From NCBI GenBank assembly GCA_903893315.1, contig CAITLU010000036.1, positions 167,047 through 231,046 of the forward strand: a DNA stretch of 64,000 nt. Reading direction: 5' to 3'. How positions within the stretch are numbered: position 1 is the stretch's first letter; each line of letters begins with the position of its first letter. The DNA comes from an uncultured bacterium. GTDB lineage: Bacteria; Desulfobacterota; Binatia; UBA1149; CAITLU01. The translations under genes were made by a program, and so were the position numbers. The notes below the pieces were generated by a model. The model was not told the origin of the DNA. It was given only the letters and a program-made list of their open reading frames with translations, and made no database searches. Shown here one piece after another: positions 24,054-34,501 of this stretch.

Positions 24054-25745
24054 TCAGTTGAGATAGCCGAGATCGCGCAGACGCTCGAGCACTTCGGCCT
24101 CTTCGTCTGCCGAATAATCACGGCGTGCAGCGCCGCCCTGCGCGCCGTCATCCTGCTCCGGTGCGGCGCGACGCCGGACCGGATGAGCAGCCGCAAAACC
24201 CGGCTCGAGCATCTCTTCGAGCACGCGGCCGTCCATGTCGTCGGGAACTTCCTGTCCGAGAAGGTGAAGAACCGTGGGCGCAAGATCGACGATGCTCGGA
24301 GACAGCACGCTCGCACCGCGACGGATGTCGGGACCGCAGGCCGCCAGCACACCATTGTCGCGATGCATGCCGGAATAACGGTAGGTCTGATCCCAGATAC
24401 GGCTCGAACCAAAATCGGAGAGCCCATAGAAGATGTCGGCGTCGTCCCAGGGAAGCAGGATCAGATCGGGAGCCTCCTCGAAGCGCGGACCGTGGTAGAC
24501 CTCCTCGCGCCGGATGACGCGCGATACCAGCGGACGTCCGAGTTCGGGATCGCGATAGGCAAGCACCGCCGCGGCGATTTCATCGCGGGCGCGTTCGTAC
24601 TCGGCCCCCGGCTCTATGGTTCCGCGCGGCTCCCTGCCCTTCACGTTGAGGAACAGAGAACCGTAGTGGCGGCCGTAGGAATAGGCCTGAGTGCGCTCCC
24701 AGTCGACGTTGAGAAATGACAGGAAGAAACGTTTGAGCACTGAGTCCATCGAGTAGACGTTTTTGTACTCGGCGTGCTTGGCGAGTCCGAGCTTGTCCGC
24801 AAGACGGTGCACGTTGCGCAGCGTCAGACCGCGGCGCAGGGCGAAAGCCTTCAGGCGCGTCGGCAGATCGCTGTCCAGCTTCATGTAGCCGAGCTCAAGC
24901 AACAGATTGTTGAGAACCACGAAGCGCGAGGCGCGGCCCATGCCGTGATCCGACATCAGCACTACGTTGGTACCATCCCCGGCCTTGGCGATCAGCCGCG
25001 CGATGTCGGCGTCGAGGCGCTGGAAGTAGCGCAGCACCGGCGCCGTCAGTCCGGCCCCGTCGCGCGTATCGCCGCTGCGCCAGGGATGACCGGGATCGAG
25101 GTAATGCCACAGCTGGTGCAGCACGCGGTCGACGTCGAAGTAGACCGTCATGAAGAAATCCCAGTCGTCGCGCTCCATCAGATAGAGCGAAGTGCGCGTG
25201 AGCAGATCGAGCAGCTCGTCGCTGGCGCGAAAGAAGCCGGCAGCGCCGCGTTCACTGAAGGTTTCGGCCGGATATATCCGGTAGTCGCCGACGCGAGTGC
25301 GAAGTTCCTCCCCCAGATCTCCCGGGTAGGTGTAGTCGGTCGCGAAGTAGGGAGTCATCCAGCCGCTGATGAAGACACCGTTAACTTTTTCGACCGGATA
25401 CGAAATCGGAAGGTTGACCACGCCCACCTTAAGACCGGCGTCGCTCAGCAATCTCCACAGGCTGGCACCGCTGCGCATGCCGGTGTTGACCGGAGGAAAG
25501 ACGTAACCGCCGGGACGCCGGTACAGGAAGTCGTAGATGCCGGTCTTGCCGGGATTCTTGCCGGTAGCGAAAGAAGACCAGGCGGGACCCGAAGTGGGCG
25601 GCATCGTCGAGCCCAGCATCGTGGCGCTGCCCTCGGTGAACAGACGCTGCAAGGTCGGCAGGTGGCCGGCTTCGGCCCACTGCCGCAGCAGCGGGAACGG
25701 GGCGCCGTCCAACCCGATCACGAGAACTCGCTTGCGCGTAGACAT
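24054..25745 (-). CDS. alkaline-phosphatase-superfamily type I phosphodiesterase
   Basis: 563 residues. Metal-binding and catalytic motifs are intact: LVIGLDGAPF, the nucleophile region PPTSGPAWSSFATGKNPGKTG, DVDRVLHQLWHYLDP, VLMSDHGMG and a late YSGMHRDNGVLAACGPD. Such enzymes cleave phosphodiesters or transfer phospho-groups. The frame extends to 26204, but that part is antisense-like Arg-rich sequence; the ATG at 25743-25745 yields the family N-terminus MSTRKRVLVIG, 11 nt after the preceding gene. In this cassette it may add or remove a phospho-substituent on the exported glycan (inference). Confidence 0.85.
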   Translation of the reverse strand: MSTRKRVLVIGLDGAPFPLLRQWAEAGHLPTLQRLFTEGSATMLGSTMPPTSGPAWSSFATGKNPGKTGIYDFLYRRPGGYVFPPVNTGMRSGASLWRLLSDAGLKVGVVNLPISYPVEKVNGVFISGWMTPYFATDYTYPGDLGEELRTRVGDYRIYPAETFSERGAAGFFRASDELLDLLTRTSLYLMERDDWDFFMTVYFDVDRVLHQLWHYLDPGHPWRSGDTRDGAGLTAPVLRYFQRLDADIARLIAKAGDGTNVVLMSDHGMGRASRFVVLNNLLLELGYMKLDSDLPTRLKAFALRRGLTLRNVHRLADKLGLAKHAEYKNVYSMDSVLKRFFLSFLNVDWERTQAYSYGRHYGSLFLNVKGREPRGTIEPGAEYERARDEIAAAVLAYRDPELGRPLVSRVIRREEVYHGPRFEEAPDLILLPWDDADIFYGLSDFGSSRIWDQTYRYSGMHRDNGVLAACGPDIRRGASVLSPSIVDLAPTVLHLLGQEVPDDMDGRVLEEMLEPGFAAAHPVRRRAAPEQDDGAQGGAARRDYSADEEAEVLERLRDLGYLN

Positions 25746-25756
25746 CGAAGGACTTC

Positions 25757-27223
25757 TTACCAGCGCCGGCCGTTGCTGCGAAGGCGCGCGCGTGCCGCCG
25801 AGCCCACACGCCGCAGCGTCCAGCGCAAACCGCGGCGAAAAAGTTCCCACAGAGGAAGTTCCTTGACGTAGGCCTCGAGCAGTTCGGTGCTGACCTCGGG
25901 TCTCGACAGCAGGCCCAACCGCACCAAACGCTCGACGCCGTGATCGCCTGCCCGGGCCGGTGCCTGGCACCACCAACACAGCGCGCGTGCGGTAACGTCG
26001 AAGCCGAGTTCGCTCGACGCCGCCTCTCGCGCCCGTCGACCGCAGGCACGCACCAAGGTCGGCTCGGCGGCGAGTTCGCGGATCCGCCCGGCCAGCGCCG
26101 CGGCGTCCGCGATCGGAACCTGCCAGGCAAGACCGCGGCGCACCAACTCGGCGCCGGCTTCGCTGAGCGCCGTGGTCACACACGCAACGCCGTTGGCCTG
26201 CCATTCGGCCACCCGGTTCTCGGCTCCCAGCCGGCGCTCGTAGAGCGGCTTCTCGATATTCAGACCGAGGTCGCTGGCTGCGTACAGGAAGGGTAGTTCG
26301 CGCGACGCCACCCAGCCAAGCAGATGCACACGGGCGCGCACCGAGACACTCCGCGAGTTCGAGTCAGCCGCCTGCAGCCCGCGCATGAACCTGCCGAAAC
26401 TTTCTTCGTCGTGTCCCGGGATGCTGCCGCCGCTGATCAGCAGATGCAGGTCAGGATCATCCTGCAGAGCGGCGCCGATGCCGACCGCCGCTGTATCGAC
26501 ATCACACCAGGTATTGAAACCTCCCGACCACAGCAGCACGAAGGCTTCATCGGGAAGCCCAAGACGCAGCCTCGCTTCAGCGCGCGAGGGGCCGTCGGTT
26601 ACCGCCTCGGCCGCGCACGGAACCACCGCAACCAATTCTTCGCCCGCCGTGCCTGCCGACAGACGTCCGGCAATTCCCAGTTGGCCGATCAACGCGTGCG
26701 ACTGCGCGACCGACACCGCCGAAAATCTGTCGGCACCTTCGAGCACCGGACGCAGCAGGGTCCAGAAGTGCACCAAGCTCCAGTCGCTATCGTTGTTGGC
26801 AGCCTTGGCCTGAGCCTCGCACAGCAGATCGCCGAAGACGTCCGCCCACAGCGGAACGTCCAGCCCCAGACGCAGTGCAAGCGCAGCCGCGTAAACAGTC
26901 ACTCCGACCACCGCGTCGGGCGCGAAAGCCTCGATGCGCCGCAGCAGCGGATTGTCGGACCGATGCTGTGGACTTGTTTTCGCGGCGATCGCGGCCATGG
27001 CGCGCTCGTCGACGAACAGCGTCTCGACACCATCGGGAGCGCCCGCCGGCGCGGGTCCGAGGCGCACTTCGTCGGCCGCCGTGCACACACACACAGCCAA
27101 CACCCGAACGCCGGCCCGCGACAGCGCATGGGCAAAGTGCGCAGCGCGCAGCCCCGGGCCGCCGTGACGGTGCGACGCGACGTAGGCCGGCACACCCATC
27201 GACACCAGCAGGACGCGGCTCAT
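25757..27223 (-). CDS. glycosyltransferase, GT-B fold
   Basis: 488 residues from the ATG that overlaps the preceding stop (ATGA). N-terminal MSRVLLVSMGVPAYVASHRHGGPGLRAAHF and C-terminal donor-site features (LLWSGGFNTWCDVDTAAVGIGAAL, LHLLISGGS, ELPFLYAASDLGLNIEKPLYERRLG, EWQANGVACVTT) suggest a GT4-like enzyme. An extra ~70-residue C-terminal Arg-rich extension is present. I cannot name the sugar. Confidence 0.8.
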   Translation of the reverse strand: MSRVLLVSMGVPAYVASHRHGGPGLRAAHFAHALSRAGVRVLAVCVCTAADEVRLGPAPAGAPDGVETLFVDERAMAAIAAKTSPQHRSDNPLLRRIEAFAPDAVVGVTVYAAALALRLGLDVPLWADVFGDLLCEAQAKAANNDSDWSLVHFWTLLRPVLEGADRFSAVSVAQSHALIGQLGIAGRLSAGTAGEELVAVVPCAAEAVTDGPSRAEARLRLGLPDEAFVLLWSGGFNTWCDVDTAAVGIGAALQDDPDLHLLISGGSIPGHDEESFGRFMRGLQAADSNSRSVSVRARVHLLGWVASRELPFLYAASDLGLNIEKPLYERRLGAENRVAEWQANGVACVTTALSEAGAELVRRGLAWQVPIADAAALAGRIRELAAEPTLVRACGRRAREAASSELGFDVTARALCWWCQAPARAGDHGVERLVRLGLLSRPEVSTELLEAYVKELPLWELFRRGLRWTLRRVGSAARARLRSNGRRW

Positions 27224-28181
27224 GGCCGCGGCGCCTCGCGCCGGCCCAGGCTGAGCAACCGCGGCAACCGTGCATAGGCGCCGAGCACCGGCGCGATGTC
27301 GTGCCAGCGCCGCAGGCGCAGCAGCCACGCCACCTCGGCTCGCAGCCACGCCGCGCCGCGGCCGCGGCCAAGCAGATGGCGCGCGACGAAACGCAGGCGG
27401 CTGCGGTGATAGCGCTGCAAGTAAAGTCGCGACGCCGGTCCCGCCGAAGATCCAGCCTCCAGGTGCCGGGCGCGGCTCTGCGGCACGTAGACCACGCGCA
27501 TTCCGGCAGCGCGCACGCGCACGCAGAAGTCCACCTCTTCGAAATAGGCCGGGAAATAGCCTTCATCGAAAGGACCCGCACTCACCCACGTATCCATTCG
27601 CAGCGCGATCAAGGCACCGCAGACGTAGTCGACATCGCAGGTCTCGGTGAAAGCATCCGCAGCGCGCTCGCCGCGGCCGCGGTGAGCGGTCAGACCGTTG
27701 GCGGCCACTACTCCCCCGGCGTGCTGAAGCGTGATTCCGTCATCGTCGAAGAGCCGCGCTCCGACCACGCCGATCCCGTGGTCGCAGGTCAGCGCGCTCA
27801 CCAGCGGCGCGAGCCAATCCGGATCCACCACGCAGTCCTGATTTACCAACGCAACGATGTCACAGCCGGACGCGGCCGCCGCGATGCCGCGGTTGGCACC
27901 GCCTGCAAAGCCGAAATTGCGGTCCAGTTCGAGCACCGTTACTCGCCCGCCGTAAGCGGCCTCGGCCGCCCGCGCCACGTCACCTCCGCCGTTGTCGACC
28001 ACCAACACCTGCAGCGCGGGATAGTGCGTCGCCAGCAGCGCACGCAGACAAGCGTCGATCCAGGCCTCACCCCTGTAGGCGACGACGACGGCCGTGACGC
28101 GAATCGCTCCGCTCGCAGCCGCCACGGCGCGGCGGCCGTCATGCCGCACTTGCGACGTGGTCAGCGACGCTCCGCCGGAGG

Positions 28182-28185
<4 letters not shown>
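27220..28185 (-). CDS. glycosyltransferase family 2
   Basis: 321 residues with a GT-A fold: VTAVVVAYRGEAWIDACLRAL, VLVVDNGGGD, NFGFAGGANRGIAAA, the DXD-like ALVNQDCVVDPDWLAPL, and the acceptor-side motif GPFDEGYFPAYFEEVDFCVRVRAAG common to rhamnosyl- and related transferases. ATGA overlaps on both sides (ABC ATPase upstream, glycosyltransferase downstream) show tight coupling. Confidence 0.88.
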
Positions 28186-29008
<823 letters not shown>

Positions 29009-29012
<4 letters not shown>

Positions 29013-29806
29013 AGGTACAGGTAAAAGCGCCGCGATAGACGCCGAAACAATAACGCCGCCGCGACCGCGGCCACCGCCGCAGCTGCCGTAGTAAGCCCGA
29101 GCAGCGACAGATCGGGGCAACGGCCCGCCCACAGAGCGTCGCGCAGCGGCGCCAGCAGCCATACCATCGGATTGAGGCTCAACAACGCGCCCCAGCGCTC
29201 CGGAACGATGGAAGCCGGATACATCACCGGGGTAGCGTAGAAGCCGAGCATCAAGATGCCTTCGGCGAAGTAGCGCACGTCGTGGAAGAACACGCACACA
29301 CCAGACAGCACCAACGCGAGCGCAGCCGTGAACAGGCCGAGCGGGATCAGCGCCACCAATGCTACCGGGATCAGCCACGGCGACACGAAACCGCACACAG
29401 CGCCGACCGTCGCCAACAGCGCGAGCGAGAGCAGCAGGTGAACCAGATTGGCCGCGACCACCGCGAGCGGGAACAGCGCCGGCGGCGCCGCGACCCGCCG
29501 CATGATCGGCGCGGCGCTGAGCAGGCTGTCCATCGCCTGCACCAGCGTCAGCGAAAAAAATCCCCAGACGAAAACGCCGACGATGACGTAGACCGGATAG
29601 CGCTCGATCGACGGGAAGACCCGCGCGAACACCGCCGTCAGCACCGCCATCGCCATCAACGGTTGCAGCAGACTCCACGCGAATCCGAGCGACGAACGCC
29701 GGTAGCGCACCGCCAGTGCGCGCGCGACCAGAACGTGGAGTCCATCCAGCGTCACCATCGGCGCCGCACTGCCGCTCCATCCGCTGCCGCTCGCGCCCGG
29801 CATCAC
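29009..29806 (-). CDS. polysaccharide ABC exporter permease, Wzm-type (ABC-2)
   Basis: 265 residues. Begins with the cytoplasmic segment LVARALAVRYRRSSLGFAWSLLQPLMAM, characteristic of ABC-2 polyol/O-antigen permeases, then six hydrophobic segments. The LGFYATPVMYPASIVP loop and LNPMVWLLAPLRDALW are also family-typical. Forms the transmembrane half of the exporter with the next gene. GTG (29806) or ATG (29803) could be the start; the GTG abuts the preceding stop. Confidence 0.92.
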
Positions 29807-30709
29807 TCAGCAATCCCCATTCAACGGCCGATCGCTGCGCGCAAGGGCTCTGGCGCCGTCGGCAAAACCGACCGTCCACGCCGCGATACCGATCGCGTAC
29901 AGAGGCAGCAACGCCAACAGAACAAACAGTTCGAAAGCGGACGAACGAGCGAACCAGAGCACGGCCCGCGCCACTCGTGCCGGTGCCAGCAGCGGCACCA
30001 GCCACGGTCGATGCACGAAAGCGACGCCCTGCATCCCGGTGAGACTGCGAGCAACCGCGGCGGTTCGCCCAAGACGGCGCTGATGCGCGAGCATCTCTCC
30101 GAATCCGTCGGGATGGACGTGGTGAGTCTCGACCGCGTCGCTGAGCACGATTCTTTCGCCGAGGCTTCGCAACCGATGGGCGAAAACCAGATCCTCGCCG
30201 GGCCACAGATCGGGAAAGCCTCCCGCGCGATCAAACGCAGCGGCGCGGCACAGCATCGTCGTCGACGGCGGAAGCCAGGCAGCCGGCGCCGCCAGGCGGC
30301 CCTCGGCTTCCTTGAACTCGAGCGCATGCCTGAGCCACGCCACCACACCGCCGCCGCGGCGTCTCACCCTTGCTGCCACCGCCGCAGCCGAGCGACGCTC
30401 CAACTCGGCTGCCAGCGCAGCCGCACCGCCGCGCTCCAGCACACAGTCAGCGTCGACGAACAGCAGCAGTTCGGCGCTGTCCGCTGCCCGCCGGCCGAGA
30501 TTGCGCGCGGCGCCGGCGCTGATCGGCGACGGCGCAGTCACCACTTCGACCTCCGGCCAGCGTCGAGCGAGCGCGACGGTCGGATCTCCGACAGAAGTCA
30601 CCACTATGACTCGTTGGATGAAATCGCGGTTGCCTTCGAGCAAGGCGTCAAGCGTCGCCGCCAGTGTGTGCTCGGCACGGCGGGCGGGCACGACGGCGAT
30701 GCAGGACAC
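29807..30709 (-). CDS. glycosyltransferase family 2, membrane-associated
   Basis: 300 residues with a GT-A core: CIAVVPARRAEHTLAATLDAL, RVIVVTSVGDPT, ISAGAARNLGRRAA, the LLFVDADCVLERGGAAAL acidic motif, and PGEDLVFAHRLRSLGERIVL. Two hydrophobic segments near the C-terminus (VARAVLWFARSSAFELFVLLALLPLYAIGI) would anchor it at the membrane. GTG start, 18 nt after gspE; first gene of the glycan cassette in transcription order. Confidence 0.85.
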   Translation of the reverse strand: MSCIAVVPARRAEHTLAATLDALLEGNRDFIQRVIVVTSVGDPTVALARRWPEVEVVTAPSPISAGAARNLGRRAADSAELLLFVDADCVLERGGAAALAAELERRSAAAVAARVRRRGGGVVAWLRHALEFKEAEGRLAAPAAWLPPSTTMLCRAAAFDRAGGFPDLWPGEDLVFAHRLRSLGERIVLSDAVETHHVHPDGFGEMLAHQRRLGRTAAVARSLTGMQGVAFVHRPWLVPLLAPARVARAVLWFARSSAFELFVLLALLPLYAIGIAAWTVGFADGARALARSDRPLNGDC

Positions 30710-30727
30710 GGCGCGGCTACACTCTGG

Positions 30728-32482
30728 CTACTGATCTTGGGTCACGCGCAGGACTTCGCCTATCGTCGTGACACCGTCGGCGACCTTCCAGAAACCGTCG
30801 TTGCGCAGAGTCCGCATACCGCTCGCGGCAGCCTCCTCCTTGATGCGGTCGGCAGTGGCGCGGCCGACGACCAACTTGCGCAGAGCGTCGTCGCAGCGCA
30901 GCAGTTCGTAGATACCGCTGCGGCCGTAGTAGCCGGTGCCGGCGCAGTTGGCACAACCGACGGCTTCGTAGAACTCCACCGGAGCGCTGGTAGCGCGCGC
31001 TCCGAGCGAGCGCAGGAACTCAGGCGGCGCCTTGGTTGCCAACCGGCAGTGCGTGCACACGCGGCGCACCAGGCGCTGGGCCATCACGCCGAGCAATGAC
31101 GACGCCAGCAGGTAGTCCTCAACGCCCATGTCGAGAAGACGCGAAACGGCGCCGGCCGCGTCATTGGTGTGCAGGGTCGAAAACACCAGGTGGCCGGTAA
31201 GCGCCGCTTGAATGGCTATTTCCGCGGTCTCCGAATCACGGATCTCGCCGATCATGATGACGTCTGGATCCTGACGGACGATGGAGCGCAGACCGTTGGC
31301 GAAGGTCAGTCCGATCTGGGCTTTGACGTGGATCTGGTTGACTCCGCGAAGCTGGTACTCGACCGGGTCTTCGATGGTGATGATCTTGAGTTCCGGCGAA
31401 TTGATCTTATCGAGAGCGCCGTACAGCGTCGTAGTCTTGCCGGAACCGGTCGGACCGGTGACCAGCACCAGACCGTGGGGCTGCGCGATCATGTGCGAGA
31501 ATGTTTCGAGCGTGTCCTTGGGCATCCCCAGACGCATCAGGTCGACGACGACGCTGGAGCGATCGAGAATACGAAGCACCACGCTCTCGCCGTAAAGGGT
31601 CGGCAAACTCGACACGCGCAGGTCGATCTCGCGGCCGACCAGACGCAGCTTGATGCGGCCGTCCTGCGGCAGACGGCGCTCGGCGATATTGAGCTTGGCC
31701 ATCAGCTTGATGCGCGAAATGATCGCCGCGGTCAGGTTGCGCGGCGGCGGATCCTGGTCGTGCAGCACTCCGTCGATGCGGTAGCGCACGCGCAGTTCGT
31801 TCTCGAAAGGCTCGACGTGGATGTCGGAGGAACGCTGCTCGACAGCCCGCGACAACATCTGATTGACGAGGCGGATGACCGGCGCCTCGCTGGCCATGTC
31901 GCGCAGGTGCTCGACGTCCTCTTCGTCCTCGGTCAGGACCTCGATGCCACGTTCGGCGGCGTCGCCTTCGGCGCCGCCTTCGAGTGCGCCGTAGAGAGCC
32001 TCAAAGCGCTCAGTCAGATCGCGAGGCCGCATCAGCACGGGTTCGACGCCGAGCCCCGTTACCTGTTCGACCACGTCGATCACCGCGCGGTCGCCGGGAT
32101 CGGCCATCGCCAGCCGCAGCGAACCGTTGGTCCTCTCCAGCGGCAGGATGCGCGCCGAGCGCATGTACTCCACGGTGAGGTGCTCGACGTTAGGCGGCTC
32201 TTCGGGCAGGTCGCTGCTGCGCACCAGCGCGACCTTGTGGTAGCGGGCCAGGATCGGCAGCAGGTCATCTTCGGACAGGAAGCCGAGTTCCACCAGCATG
32301 CGCTCGATGCGCTCGCCCTTTTCGGCCGAGAAGCGCCGCACCTTGCGCAGATCGTCGACCGAAACCTTGCCCGAGGTCAGCAACACCTCGTCGAGTCCAC
32401 TCGAAAGCGCCGGCGGCGCGGCCGCGACCGCAGCCGCTGCGTCCGGCACCTTGGGAAGTTCGATCGTCTGCTGCGTGGCCAT
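30728..32482 (-). CDS. gspE: T2SS ATPase GspE
   Basis: 584-residue hexameric secretion ATPase. Order of elements: an N-terminal GspE-N domain (RIERMLVELGFLSEDDLL), a linker, PVIRLVNQMLSRAVEQRSSDIHVEP, Walker A GPTGSGKT at residues 343-350, the Asp box TIEDPVEYQL, Walker B DPDVIMIGEIRD, the His box GHLVFSTLHTNDA, and a zinc-binding tetracysteine (CTHC... CANC). Preceded by an AGAGGAAAGAG ribosome-binding site. It is separated from gspF by the eight-gene glycan cassette. Confidence 0.95.
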   Translation of the reverse strand: MATQQTIELPKVPDAAAAVAAAPPALSSGLDEVLLTSGKVSVDDLRKVRRFSAEKGERIERMLVELGFLSEDDLLPILARYHKVALVRSSDLPEEPPNVEHLTVEYMRSARILPLERTNGSLRLAMADPGDRAVIDVVEQVTGLGVEPVLMRPRDLTERFEALYGALEGGAEGDAAERGIEVLTEDEEDVEHLRDMASEAPVIRLVNQMLSRAVEQRSSDIHVEPFENELRVRYRIDGVLHDQDPPPRNLTAAIISRIKLMAKLNIAERRLPQDGRIKLRLVGREIDLRVSSLPTLYGESVVLRILDRSSVVVDLMRLGMPKDTLETFSHMIAQPHGLVLVTGPTGSGKTTTLYGALDKINSPELKIITIEDPVEYQLRGVNQIHVKAQIGLTFANGLRSIVRQDPDVIMIGEIRDSETAEIAIQAALTGHLVFSTLHTNDAAGAVSRLLDMGVEDYLLASSLLGVMAQRLVRRVCTHCRLATKAPPEFLRSLGARATSAPVEFYEAVGCANCAGTGYYGRSGIYELLRCDDALRKLVVGRATADRIKEEAAASGMRTLRNDGFWKVADGVTTIGEVLRVTQDQ

Positions 32483-32503
32483 CTCTTTCCTCTGTCGCTC
32501 GGG

Positions 32504-33580
32504 TCAACCGCGTGGTCGGTTCGTCCCGCCGGGGCTGCTATGGCTGCCGCCGGCAACCGGTATCAGCGGCGTAGCCTGCCCCTTGCGCGAGCCTCGCTCA
32601 ACCGGCGCCGTGCTCGAACGGCACTCATCAAGCCCGCTTTCGATCGCCTGACGCAGCCCCAGCAGGTCGCCGCCGATGAATACAGCCTGCAGCAGCGCGC
32701 CTCCAGCGAGTTCGAACGGGTCGGGCCGATCCTCGCGGATCGGCAGCGGCGCGACTTCGAAACGGCCGCAAGTAAAATTAAAAAGATGGGCGCCGCCGTC
32801 CTTGAAGTGCACGAAGCCCTTGGCCCTCCACACCGCAGCAGGCAACCCCGCCACGAAGGCCTCGAAACGCGTCCGGTCCAGCGGCTGGTCGCTGCTGACG
32901 GAAAAGGTCTCGACTCGATCCTCGCTCAGATGTGCCGAAGCCGCGGCGACCGGCTTGACGATACCCTGGCTGTCGCGCCTACCGCGCACCGAGGTCGCGA
33001 GCAGCACGTTGTCTGCAACCACACCGTGATCGGCCGCCAGCAGCACCGCGCGCGGCGCCAGGCGCCGCAGCTTCGCCTCCAGCTTCGACCGCGCCCGCGA
33101 GTCCACCAGATCCAATTTGCTGACCACCAGGAAATCGGCCGCCTCGATCTGTCGCCTCACCGCCCGACTGATCCTCCAGGCCCGCGTCCACGACAGCGCG
33201 TCGACCACCGTGATGACCGCATCCAGGCCGAGACCGCAGCGCTGTACGCGCTCGATGGTAGGCGCCGGATCGGCAACGCCGGTGGTCTCGATCACGATCA
33301 GAGTCGGATCCAGGCGGCGCTGGAGTTCGTCGATGGCAAAATCGAAACGATACTCGTCGATGCTGCAACATATGCAGCCGTCGGCCAGTTCGACCACGTT
33401 TTCGAGAAAATCGAAGCCGGTCAGGACGCGCCCGTCGATGCCGATCTCGCCGAGTTCGTTGACGATGACGGCGATGCGCTCACGCGCCGGAGCGGTCGCG
33501 AGCAGACTCCGCAGCAACGTGGTCTTGCCGCTGCCGAGAAAGCCGGTGACGATATCGACCGCAACGCGGGGTCGCATCAT
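32504..33580 (-). CDS. CobW/COG0523-family G3E GTPase
   Basis: 358 residues. P-loop TGFLGSGKTTLL at 12-23, the metal-binding CxCC (Cys69, Cys71, Cys72 in GCICCSI), a switch IVIETTGVADPAPT, and a VSKLDLVD guanine motif. A CobW C-terminal domain (RFEAFVAGLPAAVWRAKGFVHF) follows. Family members insert Zn2+, Co2+ or Fe into client proteins; the client cannot be told from here. It lies 21 nt upstream of gspE and 40 nt downstream of the cupin, so co-transcription is likely, but a T2SS link is unproven. Confidence 0.88.
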   Translation of the reverse strand: MMRPRVAVDIVTGFLGSGKTTLLRSLLATAPARERIAVIVNELGEIGIDGRVLTGFDFLENVVELADGCICCSIDEYRFDFAIDELQRRLDPTLIVIETTGVADPAPTIERVQRCGLGLDAVITVVDALSWTRAWRISRAVRRQIEAADFLVVSKLDLVDSRARSKLEAKLRRLAPRAVLLAADHGVVADNVLLATSVRGRRDSQGIVKPVAAASAHLSEDRVETFSVSSDQPLDRTRFEAFVAGLPAAVWRAKGFVHFKDGGAHLFNFTCGRFEVAPLPIREDRPDPFELAGGALLQAVFIGGDLLGLRQAIESGLDECRSSTAPVERGSRKGQATPLIPVAGGSHSSPGGTNRPRG

Positions 33581-33620
33581 CGACTATGGTCCGTCGAATG
33601 TGTGAAAATGCGGCCCGCCG

Positions 33621-34064
33621 TCACTGCGTCTTTTCCGGTGCGCGACCGTAGCGATCTTCGAGACGCACCACGTCGTCGAGTTCGGGGGTAGAAGCCTCGA
33701 GCAGCTCGACATCTTCAGTCGCCTCGAAACGGTGGCGCAGACCGCAGCGGATGTGAAAGACCGAACCCGGCCCCAGTTCAATCACGCTCGCAGGACCGTC
33801 ATCCTCCGAATAGTGCAGGCGCAGCGTACCGCTCAGTACGTAGATCGTCTCGTCCTTTTGCCGGTGGAACTGGTAGCTCAACGCCTGGCCGGCGTTGATC
33901 TTGAGCAGCTTGCCTACGTAGCGATCGGTGTGGGCCCAGATCAATTCGTAGCCCCACGGCTTCTCCACCCGTCGAGGCTCGCTTGCAGCAGATGCCGAAG
34001 GTCCCTGCGTGACCGGGTCTGACATCCGACTCGACTTCGCCGCCTTGGGTTCCACGCTTGTCAT
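33621..34064 (-). CDS. cupin, mannose-6-phosphate isomerase type II-like
   Basis: 147 residues. Single cupin domain with VEKPWGYELIWAHTDRYVGKLLKINAGQALSYQFHRQKDETIYVLSGTL, matching the metal-binding strand pattern of the C-terminal (isomerase) domain of AlgA/ManC-like proteins, then GPGSVFHIRCGLRHRFEA. Fused guanylyltransferase is absent. It could interconvert hexose phosphates for the neighbouring glycan cassette. An alternative start is the ATG at 34025. Confidence 0.75.
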   Translation of the reverse strand: MTSVEPKAAKSSRMSDPVTQGPSASAASEPRRVEKPWGYELIWAHTDRYVGKLLKINAGQALSYQFHRQKDETIYVLSGTLRLHYSEDDGPASVIELGPGSVFHIRCGLRHRFEATEDVELLEASTPELDDVVRLEDRYGRAPEKTQ

Positions 34065-34501
34065 CTTGAAGTCATTCCGCTGCCCGGGCCCTTACGACGT
34101 AGCTCAGAGACCGAACCCGCGCCCCCTCACAGGCCTCGCCACTCAGCGACGGCAGGAAAGCGCCGCATCCCGGCAGCCGAGTCGCGAAACGATGCGCGGG
34201 GGCAGTACCCCGACGCCCGACGCGACACAAGTAACCGAAGCACAGAACGGTAGAAACCCGGGCGTGCCGAGACCTCGGACCCGCGCAGGACGAGGCGTGG
34301 CGTGGCGGCGCGGGTCGTCACCGTGAGAACCGGCGAGCAAGCCGCTGATTTCGCGCAGGCGCGGCTATTCACGGGCCGATCCTGCGCCGTGCAAATCGCA
34401 CGCTCGGTACGACCCTCGACTTGTGACGAACTGGTGCGGATGATGAGTTGGCCACGGCCCCACGACCGCAGCGACGTATAATAGACGCCGGGAGATCCAC
34501 C
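34065..34501. other. 437-nt intergenic region between divergent genes
   Basis: Separates the minus-strand cupin train from the plus-strand amidohydrolase. A perfect TATAAT lies at 34477-34482 on the plus strand just before the amidohydrolase, but no good -35 box stands 16-18 nt upstream. I see no convincing gene, tRNA or repeat here; long frames in this stretch are antisense shadows. Confidence 0.6.

Noticed and set aside
31169..33691. 840-codon plus-strand open frame across gspE and the CobW-like gene
   Set aside because: It is antisense to two genes with complete motifs; its own translation has no recognisable domains and is His/Arg/Asp-rich as expected from high-GC antisense frames.
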